From positions 10,761,721-10,825,720 of the forward strand of contig NC_092027.1 of NCBI RefSeq assembly GCF_042242105.1: a stretch of 64,000 nucleotides of DNA. Reading direction: 5' to 3'. The notes under the pieces were generated by a model that was given only the letters and a program-made list of their open reading frames with translations, did not search any database and was not told the DNA's origin. Source of the DNA: Pempheris klunzingeri (lineage: Eukaryota; Chordata; Actinopteri; Acropomatiformes; Pempheridae). A program made the translations under genes and the position numbers. This document shows, in pieces, positions 37,764-51,013 of the stretch; within the stretch, counting starts at the first letter, position 1; each line of letters begins with the position of its first letter.

Positions 37764-40700
37764 CTATGTTCCCACAGCACTCTGCTTGACAACCATTTTC
37801 TGGCGGACACCCTTTGTCGACGAGGAGTCGAGTCCCGTCACCCCTCCCGAAGTGTTTGGAAATCCATGAGCAGCCACGTATTTACGGTACGCTTCTCGGA
37901 TAATGCGGAAGGCTCGTGTGTTAGCGTAGGGAATGTCAGTGACTGGGTCTCTGTACAGTGCGGCCTTGTGGGTGACAGGACAAACCTCCTGGACGGGCAC
38001 CTGAGGACTTGACTGGGCGCTGTGAGGGAAGGCCGCCTCAAAAGCTTCGTCGTCGCTGAATGTTATATAAGTACGTGAGCACAGGCCTCCAGCGGACTGC
38101 TGGGAAGGCGTGGTGGGATTTTGTGGTGCAGTCTGAGGAACATCCTGATCCAGCCTTTGGAAAATGACAGAAATTACTATTTTTACACGAACATACTATA
38201 CACTGTTGGTGTTTAAAAGCATTTTCTCATCAAGGTTTCTTTTTTTATCTCAACTTTTGTTTTGGTTAAATTGATGCCAAATGACAAAACTACTGATCAT
38301 AAACAAATAAACTGTTTTGGTATGTGATATTTTATATGTGCTAAGATTGCTTTAAGCAGACAAAAATGTAAACAGTGGTCCAGAGAGGTCATTCTATCTG
38401 CCAGATGATTCCGGTCAGTTCTAGCAGTGGATCACACGTACCCTTCAACGTCCACGTTTTCTTCTTTTAGGACTGAGTGAGAGACGAGTGGCATCAGGAC
38501 TGAATGGTAACGGATGGTCGGTCCTTCGAAACGCCGCTTCTTGTGGACTTGTTTCTTCTTGTCGGCCTCCAGACGTTCATAGTTCTCTACACACAGAAGG
38601 TAAAATGAATGTGGGCATCCACATTTCAAGTGTATTGTCAATAAGTGAAACTATTTGAGACTTGATAGTATATATATTGGTAAATTCATATTCATTAGTA
38701 ATATAGTAAAAACCATCATAGTAAAATGTTATGTTATGTGTTATGATAATAACACAACAATATGTAATGATCTTATGCATCTCTACCAAACAGATTCACA
38801 TAAATTCTGAATAATGCTCGTGAGATTTGCTGCAACACAAGATCAAGTACATTTCCATTTACACACCACCATTTGTTTCTCATCTAGTCATGACGCCTTT
38901 TGATGGGCTGTGAGAGCGGTCATAGACTTGTTTTAAGTATTGTTACATTTTTTCCCCAATATACTTAACATTTCTATTGTCACTCATTTTCTGTTTGTGC
39001 AAAGATACTTAACACTCTACGAGAACCAAAACGCTCTTTACATCTGAGTAACTCGACTGCCATGTTCTCACCCAATGATCGAATGTTGATCTCAGCTGTT
39101 ATCTTGGCCTCAGCCAGCAGCTCTTCCTGAGTAAGGGGCCGGTCACGATGAGCACCTCTCCGCCTCCGAGGGGCATCCTGACGCTCTTGCAAGCGCAGAT
39201 TGGTCTTTCGGGTGTGCTCACTGGTGGACTGTCGCACAGACTTCCGAGCTAAACAGCAATGAAGACACACAGTTCAAGCTCAAAGATGAAGATGATGTTC
39301 AAAAATGATTTATATGTTCAAAAACTAACCATCCATGGACATTGTTAGATGAGGTGGTGATGTAATCACCATGTTCTTATGATGTGATGTGATGGCTTGT
39401 GTGTTCAACAATTCAAGTATGAATGTTTTTGGATAATTCATGGGGAGCTATCTGATAACAGTGTATAGGCATTTGTGGGAGGTTTGTAGCAAATCTTACT
39501 CTCAGCAAAATCTTGAAATTCTTGTGGGATCCTCCTTTTGAGCTCCACTTTCTCAGTCTTCTTCTGTTCCTCTGACGGTCTTTTGGGTTTGGGTTTTGCC
39601 ACCTTTATAGGTTCCTTGGAAGACAATAAGCCTATTAACTGCAAGTCTATTTCATATATGAACCAGCAAAATAGATAAACTTTTCAAAAATAAAGTCAGA
39701 AATACCTCCGTGTGACCATAATGTAATAAATTCAAATTCCACAGCCAATTCCATAGAGGTGTGGGGGCAAAGTTAAATGCATTAGGTTTTCTGGTCTCTC
39801 CGCTGCTATTGAGAGGCTTATGCATTGTGCATATATGCATAGTATATACTTAAATAAAAATAAATAATTCATTTTAGAGGAAAAATTAATGGCTTGCAAA
39901 ATTGTTTCACCAAAAATACTTGCACTTCAAAGAACAAATCTTTTTATGCTGCACTGTCAGGTGTGAATGTGTATTGATGAATATAATTGAATTCACTTGT
40001 TAATGCAGAACCTTGAGCCTGATAGCTCCTGAAATTACTGCCGCTACCTTATAAGCTTTAGTGACAACTCGACTTTTCCTTCGAGGTGCATCCTCCTCCT
40101 GGTCGCTGTCTGGCTCATCACCCTCATCGATGTCAAAGTCGCTGTCCACCTCATCCTCTGTGTCTGAATGTTCTCCGTGATACTCGTCATCTCCTGATTC
40201 CTGAAAGGACAAGGGTATAATTCAGTCAATAAATAAATACAATGAAACAGATTATCTGCAACAACCCCAAGAAGACACCCTGGAGAAAGTTTGGTAAACC
40301 ATATTTTCTCTGAGGTTTTCTACACGTTGTATTCAGACTCTGATAAAGTTTATACAGGTGATTTTTCATCATTTTGAAGCTACTCAGACTAAGTGTAGCA
40401 CAGCATGGCTGAGTGAAGTTCGATAATATGCATGTATGCTGAGCAAGAGACCATTAAACTAAGATTTAGTAAGCAAGAATCTCTCCTGTACAACAACAAG
40501 CAGACTTATTTTTTATTTCGTCTCAGATACCTGGGCTACTCAGCAACAACATAAACACATACAGGCAGCTCTCTGTATGTTATTGTTGACAACAAGCAAA
40601 TCCCAAGATGATACAGCAGCACGGTTCATGGAGTCTATTTATAAGGGGTAGACAAAATAACACCAACACCTAATGTACAAGAACATAAACTCTGATGGAA

Positions 40701-42599
40701 CAACATCATATCCACTAACACAAAAGTGTGTTATTTAAGCTAAATGCTAGTCCTGGAAATCTGCATTTTGATATGAGAACTTTAAGAGCTCTAAGGAAGA
40801 AAAATAATGCGACCTTAAATACTAAGTGCATAAGTAAAAGAAAACCTGTACAGTTATTTGACTGTGACATGAAAATCAGGACAACATGCGCAAAATGCAA
40901 AAAAACTGCAGTGACAAAGACCAACATAGATCACAGGTTAAAATGACTTGACATATTATAAATCAGACGAGCCCTCAAATTTAAGCACTTGCACAGGCAT
41001 GTTCACACTGTTTTATCACAGCGCCAGCAGACATGATTGAGGCGTCACAGGTTGTTTGTGATTTCTTTTAATCTGGCTACTCTTGTCAACTTCAGCTGAG
41101 ACTAACGTCAGAACTGCAAGAGCAGCAGCCGCCAATCCCCCCCACACAAGCTGACCCCCTGAACCAGCAGCTGTTTGAAGAAAATCACCTCGCCTGCAAA
41201 CTGAGTATACAAATTAGCATCTCAAAATGTAAGCCTTGCGTTACTGCAGTATCAAATAACAGCGTGTAATGTTCTGCCACACAATATAGCCTCAGGCCTT
41301 TATAGCCTTTCTCCTCTCTTTGAGTGTGAAGCAGGAAAGGCTGGCACTCTCATCCAGCCTTGACAAATTTGTTAGCTGTTAAAATGGACTGGACCAGGAT
41401 ATCTCGGAGTTGTGGTCACAGTTTTGGATGAATCACAGTGTCATGGTGTTTTTGATTACCAGAGCTGCTGCATTAGCTGCAGGAATGGTGGCGTGGCCAC
41501 AGTCAAAGTGGCACTTCTTCTAACATTGCAGAGATTCTGAAAATGCCAGTTTATTAGGTACATCTAGATATAAATAGGACAACAGGCTTGCAATTGGTTT
41601 ATATCCTTCATGAAGATACAATGTTAAAAGGTTCAAACTCCTGGAGAAGCTTTCTGCATTGCTATGTGTGTGCTGCTGTTGAATCGTACTGCTGGTATAC
41701 TGAGGTGATTCTACTTTTTTTCCCACCCAGTTTATATAAATGAGGAAAGACTGATATGAGACACTTCTCGGAAATTGCCTGCTTTCAAATTAACTATTTA
41801 ATTCTAAATTATGCATTATACATGTGAAGTTAATTTTAAGTTTCTTCTTGAGTTTCTTTTGAGACAGTAATTCATTGCCCAATTATACAATTTAATTACT
41901 TTTAGTTGCTGGGTACTTATATGAACGGTTAAATAAAACATAGTTAAATGCATAGTTAGATAAAACTTTTTTATTTAAAGATAAAACTTTTTATTGATCC
42001 TTCAGTGGGGAAAAGAAACAACAACAGGGTGGGATGGGATGGAAACATTATATGGATTATGTATTATGGATTATTGCACAGTTTAAATTTAAATTTGTGC
42101 TTTTTGGCTGTCTAGCAGACTAAAACTGGCTGTGCTAATTCAGTATGGAATCAATTAGAGACTTTAGAAAAATACCTCAGGAATATGTTTTTGTACAGAA
42201 GTCCTGCAGATTTTCTGCAGGATATTGAATTGGACTTTCTACAGCATCTGATGATGGACCAATTTTTATGAACGATGAATGCACATTAAAAAAATGAATA
42301 CAAGTATTCTATTGTAGTCGCTTAAAGCCTCATATGATTCAGTTTTATAATGTGTCCCGTTTGGGCTCCAATTAAAAGTGATTGTTGAATAGCATCAACC
42401 TGACATTTCCACCAGCTCAAGCTAGCTGGGAGATAGTGCTACATCATTAGCGGACTCCGTGTCCCTCAGTTCGGTCACTCACATCATTGAAGCCTCCATA
42501 AGTGGTTTTGTAGAACTCGTCTTCTTCTTCAGCATCCAGTAGTTTTGACATACGGTTACCCGCAGTCTTTCTGGGTTCGCGGCCAACGACCAGACTCAT
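37764..42599 (-). CDS. vps72: VPS72/YL1, H2A.Z chaperone subunit of SRCAP and TIP60 complexes
   Basis: Six coding exons: 42599-42483, 40200-40048, 39614-39500, 39248-39072, 38586-38442 and 38154-37764. They sum to 1098 nt (365 codons plus stop), close to the usual vertebrate length. The start is the ATG at 42599 (MSLVVGREPRKTAGNR). An acidic region follows at about residues 40-78 (SDTEDEVDSDFDIDEGDE), which in the family binds the H2A.Z-H2B dimer. Then come a basic middle (RKSVRQSTSEHTRKTN), the block YERLEADKKKQVHKKRR, and the conserved YL1 C-terminal domain near residues 290-330 (EVCPVTHKAALYRDPVTDIP). The protein works in the nucleus, loading or handling H2A.Z within SRCAP and TRRAP/TIP60 complexes. 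The gene appears intact. It reads away from a moderately CpG-rich upstream segment. A likely AATAAA for this strand lies at 37168-37173. Confidence 0.96.
41960..42018 (+). repeat. Retroposon 3' tail fragment, second copy
   Basis: AAAGATAAAACTTTTTATTG then ATCCTTCAGTGGGGAAAAG matches the layout of the 20322-20378 piece (purine-rich GATAAA repeat, TTTATT-ATCC, GGGGAAA). It lies in the first intron of vps72. Confidence 0.5.
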
Positions 42600-42890
42600 G
42601 GCTGTAATTTCTTAACAATGCTAGCTAGCTAATGTTTGGCTATCAAGTTAGCCTGTATTGTGCTAACTGGGCCGATGTACGCTGTTCTGAGGGGCCTCTT
42701 TTACGTCGTCGTAACTTGCTGCGCTTACGTAATCATCTGTCCGTACCCATTTTAATTTACGTTTCGTTACACTTAAAATTCACGCTAATATGCTAACGCC
42801 GGCTGGGTAGACAGCTATGAGCTAACCGCTAATGGAGGCTTCTGTAGCTAATCAACACATCCGGGGTAGTTGAAGCACTTCCGGGCTACA
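42600..42890 (-). promoter_or_regulatory. vps72 promoter and 5' UTR region
   Basis: This segment lies directly upstream of the vps72 start codon. It holds more CpG than its surroundings (TTACGTCGTCGTAACTTGCT, CTTACGTAATCATCTGTCCG) and no TATA box at a usual distance. A CpG-type housekeeping promoter would fit a chromatin subunit. The transcription start was not determined. Confidence 0.45.
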
Positions 42891-42899
42891 ACACAGATT

Positions 42900-45485
42900 A
42901 AAGTTATGTTAAAAATGTTTTTAAAAATACTGCGGTTAATTTTACTTTTTGTAAATTTTCTCATGGTCCTGCTTTTGTATGGCGTTATAAAATGTAACAC
43001 ATAATATAATAGACATGATTATTTGGCTGGTTTGAATCCATCCCTTTCTCAGGAAAAACAAACAACATTATTTTTATAATTACCATATTTTGATAATTGG
43101 TTTGGCTTTGCGCCCCCTAAATAAGCCTGGAAGCATAAAACCAGGATCAGGGTCTTTTTTCAGGATATGGTGGTGATACTAATCAGGGATTACATGTTGG
43201 GGCAGCCAACTCTCTTTAGTATAGCGTTATTAATTTAAATTGGCTTGGTTTGTGGACTGCTGTTTTGAAGCCTTGAGTTTTGCTTTACGGGCGTCGCCAT
43301 CTTGTTTTTTTGGAACCAGAAGTGGCATTTGCCCCTCAAAAACCGCTTCTGATTGGTTAGTCACAACGTAGTCCCGCCCTAAAGCACACCCTGCTTTATC
43401 ATCTATTTTCCTCTAAATTGGACTATAATCTGCTAAATGAACTCCATGCTGTATTGAAGAAGACTTAGACCATAAACTCATTAGGAAATTGTTTACTGAG
43501 GCAATAAATCAAGTGAGATGTAATGTCATTTTCCCATAGACTTTCATTCATTCTGACATCTTTTTGCTATGAGCAGAATCGCCCCGTGCTGGCCATTACA
43601 AAGAATGCAGGTTTAAGGCATGTCCGCATTGGCTTCATTTTCCAGACCCGGAAGGGATGTCCACCTCTATTAAACAGTCTATTATGTGACTGGCACTACA
43701 GAGAGCAAGTGTATTACCATGGCTACAGCATAAATCAGATGAGCCTCCTTGTGGCAGTTGTGATGAACATGTAATGATATAAGTCTTGGTTATTGTCTTT
43801 TTTCAAAAGAAATTAATTGCAAAGATTACAAAGATATAAAATATTCTTTGTGTGCATACAGCATCCATTTTTCATTTCACTCGAGTACTTAAATGATTAT
43901 CAGACAGTAGCCCAGGATTGGGCAGGCCAGTACATGAAACATGAAAGACGGTTGTGTCAGCCTCTGTGGCTCTTCCTTGGCTGCTGTGGTGTGTATTTTA
44001 TGTGTAATGTGACTTCCTGGGGTGATATGAGACTTAACTTTAAAAATGTGCAAAGTGAAAATATTTACAAAGCAAACATAATGCTTACTGCATGTGATTT
44101 TTCTCATTTCATACATTTTTTCAACCAAGAACTTGAAAGTAAACACACCAAAAACAAAACAAAAAACAATAAAATGCTATTTTTGAAAGCACAATCATTT
44201 TATTTTATGATACTTTTAGAAAGCAAATGTGTGAAGTTGTTTATTGGGGAATTCACAAACATCCATGAAAGAATTAGTTCAGCAGTAAATGTGACAATAC
44301 AAGCGAAGGATATGTAAATAAATTAAGTATAAATTACATGCTATATAGATACAAGTGTTGTGTAAATTAACCTTAATATAAGGTTAGGTCCCATCATCAT
44401 ATTCTGGTTATCTCATGGTTATTATTCAATGTCCATATAAATAATCATTAATAATCAATAATTTCAATATCTTTTCTCTAGAAACCAAAATGAGATAAAT
44501 AATCAAATAAACCTTAAGATCAATCAACTAGGTGAGCCTACAAACTAATGAGTACTTATGAGAAGTAAATTGTTTCTATGTATAAACATCAACAAGGGCG
44601 ATATAAGCATCAAGTAATTTACTTAATAGTACACATTTCTACATACTACATGCATTATGCTCATTACATATTGCTCTCTTTGGTTTCTTTAGATTCAGGA
44701 TTTGTTATGGTGGAGCTTCTGTCTCCCAAAATAGAAAACAACAAAAAAATGTCCATATCTTGGTTATGTGATCTCTTGGTGATGCTCCTAAAATGTAGGT
44801 TTGTACCAACACAATTTACTATACATCTTTTCTTTTTCACTTTTGCACATCATGAGCTCTAGCTAACATGCTCATATATATCTGATTTATTTCCCAGTCA
44901 GCCCTGCATGCTCTGATATTTTATTACTTCTGTCTAGAAACTGAAATGAAAATAATAGTTTTACACTTTTTAATTTCTGAACTCTTAGTCTCATATGATG
45001 CAAAATGCACTTTTTAATGTTTTTCCAGCATCAATGCTTGTCCCCAGTGTATCTTGAGACACTCAAACTATGAGAAAACACCATCCTCTCTCTTCTTCTC
45101 CTGCTCCTGCTTTAAGTAAATGTGTGCGAAAACACACAGTTCAGATTTGGCTCCCTTTATGATGTCATAAATGGGTCCGATGACCATGTGACCTCATCAA
45201 GCCTTCCAGCAGGCTGACTGCTGACCCCGTCCACTCAAAATCCTCTGAATCCATTGTTTTTACCTCCTGAATGCCAGCTCCCGGTAGCATGACGATGACG
45301 AGAGAAAAGCAAGCACTTTCTAAAACGGAGCATGTAGAAAGCACGTAGAGCTGCAGCAGCCATGTCCAGTATGAGAAAAATAATGTGTTTTTTGAACATT
45401 TAAAAATGCCAACCTGTTCTATTCTGGGCATCCAAATACAAGTATGAACTTCAAACTGAGAAGAACATGGGACCTTTACTTAAAG
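42900..45485. other. Intergenic region, vps72 to LINGO-like gene
   Basis: Contains the dispersed repeat at 43180-43660. An AT-rich open frame of 166 codons at 43817-44317 has composition and hydrophobic-lysine content expected by chance and no recognisable domain. The part nearest 45485 probably includes the 3' UTR of the LINGO-like gene. Confidence 0.5.
43180..43660 (+). repeat. Interspersed repeat (CGCCATCTTG...GACCCGGAAG type)
   Basis: The stretch upstream of vps72 contains GGGCGTCGCCATCTTG, GGAACCAGAAGTGGC, CCCATAGACTTTCATTCATT, GCAGGTTTAAGGCATGTCCG and TTCATTTTCCAGACCCGGAA. This combination is familiar from many teleost genomes as a non-coding dispersed repeat, probably a non-autonomous DNA element. 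Ends were not defined. Confidence 0.5.
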
Positions 45486-47312
45486 TCAGATTAATTTCAT
45501 GGTGAACCTGCTTGTTTCCATGTAGTTGCCTTTCCCGTTGCTACTTGACACGGCGCTTCGTGGCACGTATGCTATTGTGGCTGTGTGCTTTATCTGTCCT
45601 TTACTCTTACTCCAGAAGAACATGAAAATGAAGCACACGCTCACAGAGCTGAAAAACGAGAGAAACCCAATGGTTGCTGCTATCAGTAATGTCTTGACAT
45701 CGAATGGGAGTCTCTGATTCCCATTCACGCCGGGAGAGGCAGATGGAAAGGCAAACCAGCCTTTAAGATGAAATGGGTTTTTAGAAGATGATGGAAAGGC
45801 TCGGACGTGCAGGCTGACAAGCAGGCTGATATTTCCTGCCGCATTAGACGCCACACAGAGATAAGCGCCGCTATCTTGAGGTTGAGCGTAGCGAACCTCC
45901 AGCGAACCATTAGAGAGAGCCCGTATTCTACCAATGGGTGATAACGGTTTTAGCTGTGGGTTCAACCAGTTAACAGATGGCAGAGGGTCACCTTCTGCAT
46001 TGCAATAAAACACCACCGTGTGTCCCTGATCTATTCTCACTTCTTGAGGATTGAGGTTCAGGATGCGAGGCTGCCGACATGTGAGCAGGCGCGGGAGCTC
46101 AGCGTCAGTAAAGTCTAGAAAATTCCAGCCCTGCAACTGGACTGAGGTAGTGCAAGTAGGTGGATTTCCACCAAAGTCCAGATACAGTCGTCTCTGCACC
46201 ACCCACAGCAAACGGCAGTCACATGCCAGCGGGTTGTTATCGAGCCCCAGAGTTTTTAGGGTGTCCACTGAGTGAAAAGCTCCCATCTCAAGTGTGGTGA
46301 GAAGGTTTCCAGATACATTCAGCGCTTTGAAATGTGCCAAACCCCTGAATGCTCCAATTTCAATGCGTAGCAACGATCCTCCCACAAGATGGAGCTCTTG
46401 GAGTCTGAGCAAGTCTCCAAGCAGGTTCCCATGGATGTGGGTGATTGGGTTAAAAGAAAGGTCAAGGTATACCAGATATACAAGATGATGCAAAGGGACG
46501 TATGGGATGGCACTGAGGTTAGAGTGTCTAACGGTGAGGGATGTAAGATTTAGGCCAAAGAGACTGTTTCCTGACAGGGCCTCCAGCCAGGGGCAATGAG
46601 AAATGACAAGCTCCTTGAGACGCCCTAGATGACGGAAGGAGTAGTTTGGCAGTGTGGTGAGGCTGAGCCGGTGAAAATGAAGACTTCTCAGCCCACCAAG
46701 CTGTGTGAGCGCCTCTGTTGGCACAGCAGTCAGGTTGCAGCCATCAAGGTGCAACTCTTGCAGGCTGGATAAGCCAGTGAAAGCTTGATGAGAGATAAAA
46801 ACTAAGTCATTATCCACTGCTTTAATAAACTGCAGGGCAGCCAAGTCGCTGAAAGTGAAATCGAGAAAAACAAGGATTTCATTGCTGCTTATATCCAGCA
46901 ACTTCAGTTTTGACAAACCGGCAAACGCTCCTACAGGAATAATCTTCAAGTGGTTGCGAGCAAGACGCAGAGTTATCAGACTTTGCAAGCCGAGAAAGGC
47001 TTCCACTTCAATTATCACCATGATATTGTCACTCAAATCCAACTCTGAGAGTTGTGTCAAAGTCTGGAACTGCTGATGCACCAGGGTCTTGATCTTATTA
47101 TGTGTTAAGTTCAGTTGTTTAGTGTCTTGAGGGAGGCCGTCAGGCACTGTGGTCCACTGGCCCTCAGAGCAGTTCACCTCCAGCAGCACAGTGTTGCAGC
47201 GGCAGGGCTGAGGACACGGGCGGCGAGTTTCAGATGTTAATGCCACCTGCACTGCCAACAGGTAGAGAGCTCCCCAGCACAGCCATTGGTGGACGGAAAC
47301 CCCCCCAAACAT
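45486..47312 (-). CDS. lingo4: LINGO4-like LRR and Ig domain transmembrane protein
   Basis: A single uninterrupted coding exon of 608 codons, as usual for the LINGO family. A signal peptide covers about residues 1-27 (hydrophobic WGALYLLAVQVAL). The N-terminal LRR cap has Cys33, Cys37, Cys39 and Cys48. About eleven leucine-rich repeats follow, then an LRR C-terminal cap from about residue 360 (NPLACDCRLLWVVQRR) to Cys412. One I-set Ig domain spans about 416-505 with Cys437 and Cys486 (DSGAYLCVASNAAG). A membrane span lies near 541-567, with a short cytoplasmic tail of about 41 residues. LINGO proteins are cell-surface, mostly neuronal. LINGO1 is a Nogo-receptor partner, while LINGO4 is little studied. 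The choice of lingo4 over lingo1-3 rests on divergence and on vps72 and cathepsin neighbours matching human 1q21. Just upstream of the ATG is a splice acceptor (ending near 47325), so a non-coding 5' exon is expected. Confidence 0.9.
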   Translation of the reverse strand: MFGGVSVHQWLCWGALYLLAVQVALTSETRRPCPQPCRCNTVLLEVNCSEGQWTTVPDGLPQDTKQLNLTHNKIKTLVHQQFQTLTQLSELDLSDNIMVIIEVEAFLGLQSLITLRLARNHLKIIPVGAFAGLSKLKLLDISSNEILVFLDFTFSDLAALQFIKAVDNDLVFISHQAFTGLSSLQELHLDGCNLTAVPTEALTQLGGLRSLHFHRLSLTTLPNYSFRHLGRLKELVISHCPWLEALSGNSLFGLNLTSLTVRHSNLSAIPYVPLHHLVYLVYLDLSFNPITHIHGNLLGDLLRLQELHLVGGSLLRIEIGAFRGLAHFKALNVSGNLLTTLEMGAFHSVDTLKTLGLDNNPLACDCRLLWVVQRRLYLDFGGNPPTCTTSVQLQGWNFLDFTDAELPRLLTCRQPRILNLNPQEVRIDQGHTVVFYCNAEGDPLPSVNWLNPQLKPLSPIGRIRALSNGSLEVRYAQPQDSGAYLCVASNAAGNISLLVSLHVRAFPSSSKNPFHLKGWFAFPSASPGVNGNQRLPFDVKTLLIAATIGFLSFFSSVSVCFIFMFFWSKSKGQIKHTATIAYVPRSAVSSSNGKGNYMETSRFTMKLI

Positions 47313-47699
47313 CTGGGTGCCTGCCTGGATGTGAGAGAAAGAGAGACAGCTGTGAAAAGAGTGAGAGAGCGATGATATTAACTGACATCACATCAGTAAA
47401 AATGGGGGAAACACGACTGTCTGCAGCACACAAAGACAAGATTGTTAGGGGTTGTATTAATATGTTATTTTAAACTGAAAATAGTTCATTTCTTTTTAGA
47501 TAAACTCTTTGATGACAGGAAGTAGATTTTCATAACCAGACAGCTGCTGCATAGGAAGCAAAGGAAGATGTGGTCAAATGTGGTCAAATGTTGTTAGATG
47601 GTGATACTGAATCATCTTTGTCAAATTGTGAGTGTCAGTAATTTCAGTTTATGTTTATGTTGTTTACTGTACTGCAGTAATCCAAGATGATAAACTACT

Positions 47700-47805
47700 G
47701 AGGTAACAGCTGTGTCATCCATCCTGGAACAGCCTCCTCAGACAAGCCAGATCAGTATATATCTTCAAAAAGCAGCTAAAAGCTCCTTTGTCTCCTCTGA
47801 TTTTA
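47700..47805 (+). repeat. LINE reverse-transcriptase C-terminal fragment (short)
   Basis: From 47725 one frame reads WNSLLRQARSVYIFKKQLK, which follows the usual end of non-LTR retrotransposon ORF2 (WNSLP..LRQA.S...FKKQLKT.LF). About 25 codons are recognisable, with nothing before. It lies just upstream of the LINGO-like gene. It is a 5'-truncated dead copy; the family cannot be fixed from this short piece. Confidence 0.5.
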
Positions 47806-50078
47806 TACCTTGTATTTTATGGGCTGTAGTTGCACTTAATCCTGCTTATTTTAATATATCGTCTTCTTTTATCTACCTCTTTTACATTTCCTACTTCTCT
47901 TTTAAAAGTATTATAGAGATAAAATATAATCCTAATTTTACAACCACGCTGTGTTCGCACATAACTGGTTTCTCCACACAGTCAATTTAAAAAGAAAAGC
48001 TTATAAAGCCAGTGTGTGTGGTTGTCAAAAAAAAAGGCATCATCTTAAGATAAGTAACTTTCACACCAAAAAGTTTAAGATAAGGCGTTAGTGTTGTGAG
48101 ACTGTTTAGCCACAGTTCATACTAGTAAAGTGGGTTGGCTCTGATGTAAGCACCATAAACCTCTAAACTGCACTTTTTAAACCTCCAGTAATTAAATCTT
48201 CGACCACTATAAGACCAAAAGAAATTGCAGTTAAATCAGCAGAGCTTATCTCCTCCTATGCAACTTTGGAGCTCAGTCGTCAACCCCTTAACCGTCAAGT
48301 GTTAAGTGACAAAAAGTCACGTCTTCACAACACAGATAGACTCAACTGAAAAGCCGGGGTGGATTAGTCTCGTTTGTCCATAAAAGGTGAAGTCAAATAA
48401 ATCAAATAAACGCCGGCTCCTCATCCAAGAGGAGACATGATAAAAAAAAACAGTGTATAAACCATGAACAGCCCACTCTGTTTTAAAGCAGAAATAAGGA
48501 GAGAGAGAATAAACCTACACTACATTATAGGCATCACATGGATGACTTAACTCCTCAATTATCTGTGGGACTTCAGTTATTGTAACCATCACCTCTCTCT
48601 GGACAAATTATAATGTCAGAGGAACACATATTCTTTGGCATTCATTACATTCAATATTTTATATTTTGTTTACTCAGGTACTGCGGTTACTGTGGAGGCA
48701 GGCTGGAGGCTGATTTCTTTGACATTCTGCAGCTTGGAAGACTTGTAGACTCTATTTAAGAGGATAATAATGTGCAAAAACATCATATTGGGGAAGGAAG
48801 TCTGGTGACCTTTAAAGCTTAATATCACTCGTAGCTAATTGGCAATGGGTTAACAAACTGTTCATACTCAGAGAGGCAGAAATCATATTGCTTTTCTCTT
48901 GCCTCACAAATTTTTAAGGAGAGGAAGGTATGTATAGTCCAATATGCTCACAGTATATTTATTTAATACTTAGAAAGGTCTTAATTCACATATTTCTTGC
49001 AATTAATGTGCTTATCCTAAAATGTAGTCATTTCTCTTAAAGCTGTAAATGTATTTTCTTTCAGACAACAAAATCTGGCTGCAGCAAAAGGCAGAAAAAG
49101 GTCTAAACTTTTAAGCTTGCATCACAGTTTCCTTCCTTGATGCTCAAATCTAGAATAACACAAATGAATAAAACTAAAAGTAAATTCCCGATCCCATTAA
49201 CAGTAACACATTAGCTGTGCAGGGGTCATGGGTTTAATTCTAGGGGCTGTGATTATGTGACAAATGTGAATAGAGACCACAGATCATTTAACGCTCTCAC
49301 TGTATTTGAACAATTGCTGAATCAACCACCAGGGGGCAGCAAAATCAAAACTATATGTGTACAATATGTTCACGTCCAATGGTTTTGTGACACTGCCTGA
49401 ATACTAACTGTAAAATAGCTTATAATTCCAATTCATGCAACAATGAACATGAACATGTAAACAGACATCATTACTTTTAACGTGGACTGTAGACTATGAG
49501 GTAGGGAATCAGCTGTAAGCCTGTTAAACTGAGTAAAGGATCAGCTCATCAAGAAAATGTGTGACTTGCTGAAAAAAAACACATGCAAGTGTGATGCCAC
49601 CTTCAGTTTTGGCAGCTCTCCTCACATGTTGTTATGCTGAAGGATGCAATACTATAGAGCGAATGAATTTTAAACTTGTGGTCACCTAGAAAACTCCTCA
49701 TAGACCCTTCAACATTTCAGCAAACAAACATGCTCAAGTGAATCAGCGGGAAATCATCTGTTACTGTGCTTGAGAGGAAGTTATTTTATCTCGACACAGT
49801 TGTGGGAATGCAGTTGGGAAATACTGCAGCACATAATAGTCTGACAGCATCTCCCCAGAGCAGTGAACGATGGAAGGTGACTCCTCCTGAACTCCTCTGG
49901 GAAACACACACGCTAGAGAGTGAAAATAGTGTACAAAGGTGTAGTCGCAGTTATTTACTGCGGAGTGACAGCTTCAAAAGCTCAAAAGCAATGGATGGTG
50001 TTATAAAGGGCTCAGAATCATAGTGATTTTGTGGTGCAGGGAAAAAGAAGAAAAGAAAAATCAAGCATTGTAACTCAC

Positions 50079-50300
50079 CGTCTCTTCAGTCTGGAGGGGT
50101 TGTCATAGTGATGGCTCCATTTTCACAATTTTGTAATAAAAAAGAAAAAAAAAAAACACAGGCGTGTATTTGCTATAGGGGTTTCTTTTATGAAATGGTC
50201 TCTGGATAAATACTTGATACAAGCAAAGAGAATTCAAAGAGCAGAGTACATCTTTAGGTCTGTCAGATCCACCTCAAACCGTCTGTCGCTCAAAAATACA
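50079..50300 (-). other. Likely non-coding 5' exon of the LINGO-like gene
   Basis: On the minus strand a strong donor ACG|GTGAGTTA ends an exon at 50079. The only gene downstream on this strand is the LINGO-like gene, whose ATG lies about a dozen bases after an acceptor (CTCTCACATCCAG). LINGO genes commonly have the coding region in one exon behind 5' UTR introns. The 5' limit is not defined. Confidence 0.4.
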
Positions 50301-51013
50301 TCCAAATGAAACCTGCAATGTGAGAGAAACAGACACACATATCATAACAAGAAAGCTTCATCCTCCCATTTTGAAATATTCATCTCCAGAGGAAGCGCGT
50401 TGCTGCAGCTCAGTTCCCCTGTTGCTTTGCTGTCCTCATGGCAACAACAACCTGGCTGTGGACGCGTGGGTGCTCGGTGCATGCTGGGGGATTATATGCA
50501 CTAGATCCTGGACTCCATCCAGCGCACTGCACTGGATGACGGCAGGCAGCCATGGGCCAGCCAAATGCAGAGATTTAGAAGCAACACCAGATGGGAATGA
50601 ATTTAAGCATCCTTTAGATGTAAACGAGGGTCTGTCAGAGCAATCGGAAAGTTTGATGAAGACCAAGACGTGTTGAATTCTTGATGCTGCAGTGTGCTAA
50701 GTCAGTCCGGTCCGTTGGTTAAAAACAGGGCACGGTCTCTCTGTAAGCACTCTTTAATGGATCCCAACATGCTAAGACATTAAACTCACCCAACTTCTCA
50801 TCAGACAAAGCTCTGCCTCTTCCCTGTAAAACAAATGTAAAAAAATAGAAATGTCCTGCAGCGAGGGATCAAGCATGTCATACATCAATATCATTACAGG
50901 TGCTGCAAGTGACAATGAAATGACAGCTAATAAGAGAAATAACAGTAATATCTAACTCTGCAAAAGCACAAAATAACACTGTGGACTCATTCTGTAAAGT
51001 GTCACCATGTGAG

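Noticed and set aside
43817..44317. 166-codon open frame, plus strand
   Set aside because: AT-rich, Lys/Asn/Phe-heavy, no domain, no splice context; expected by chance in this composition.
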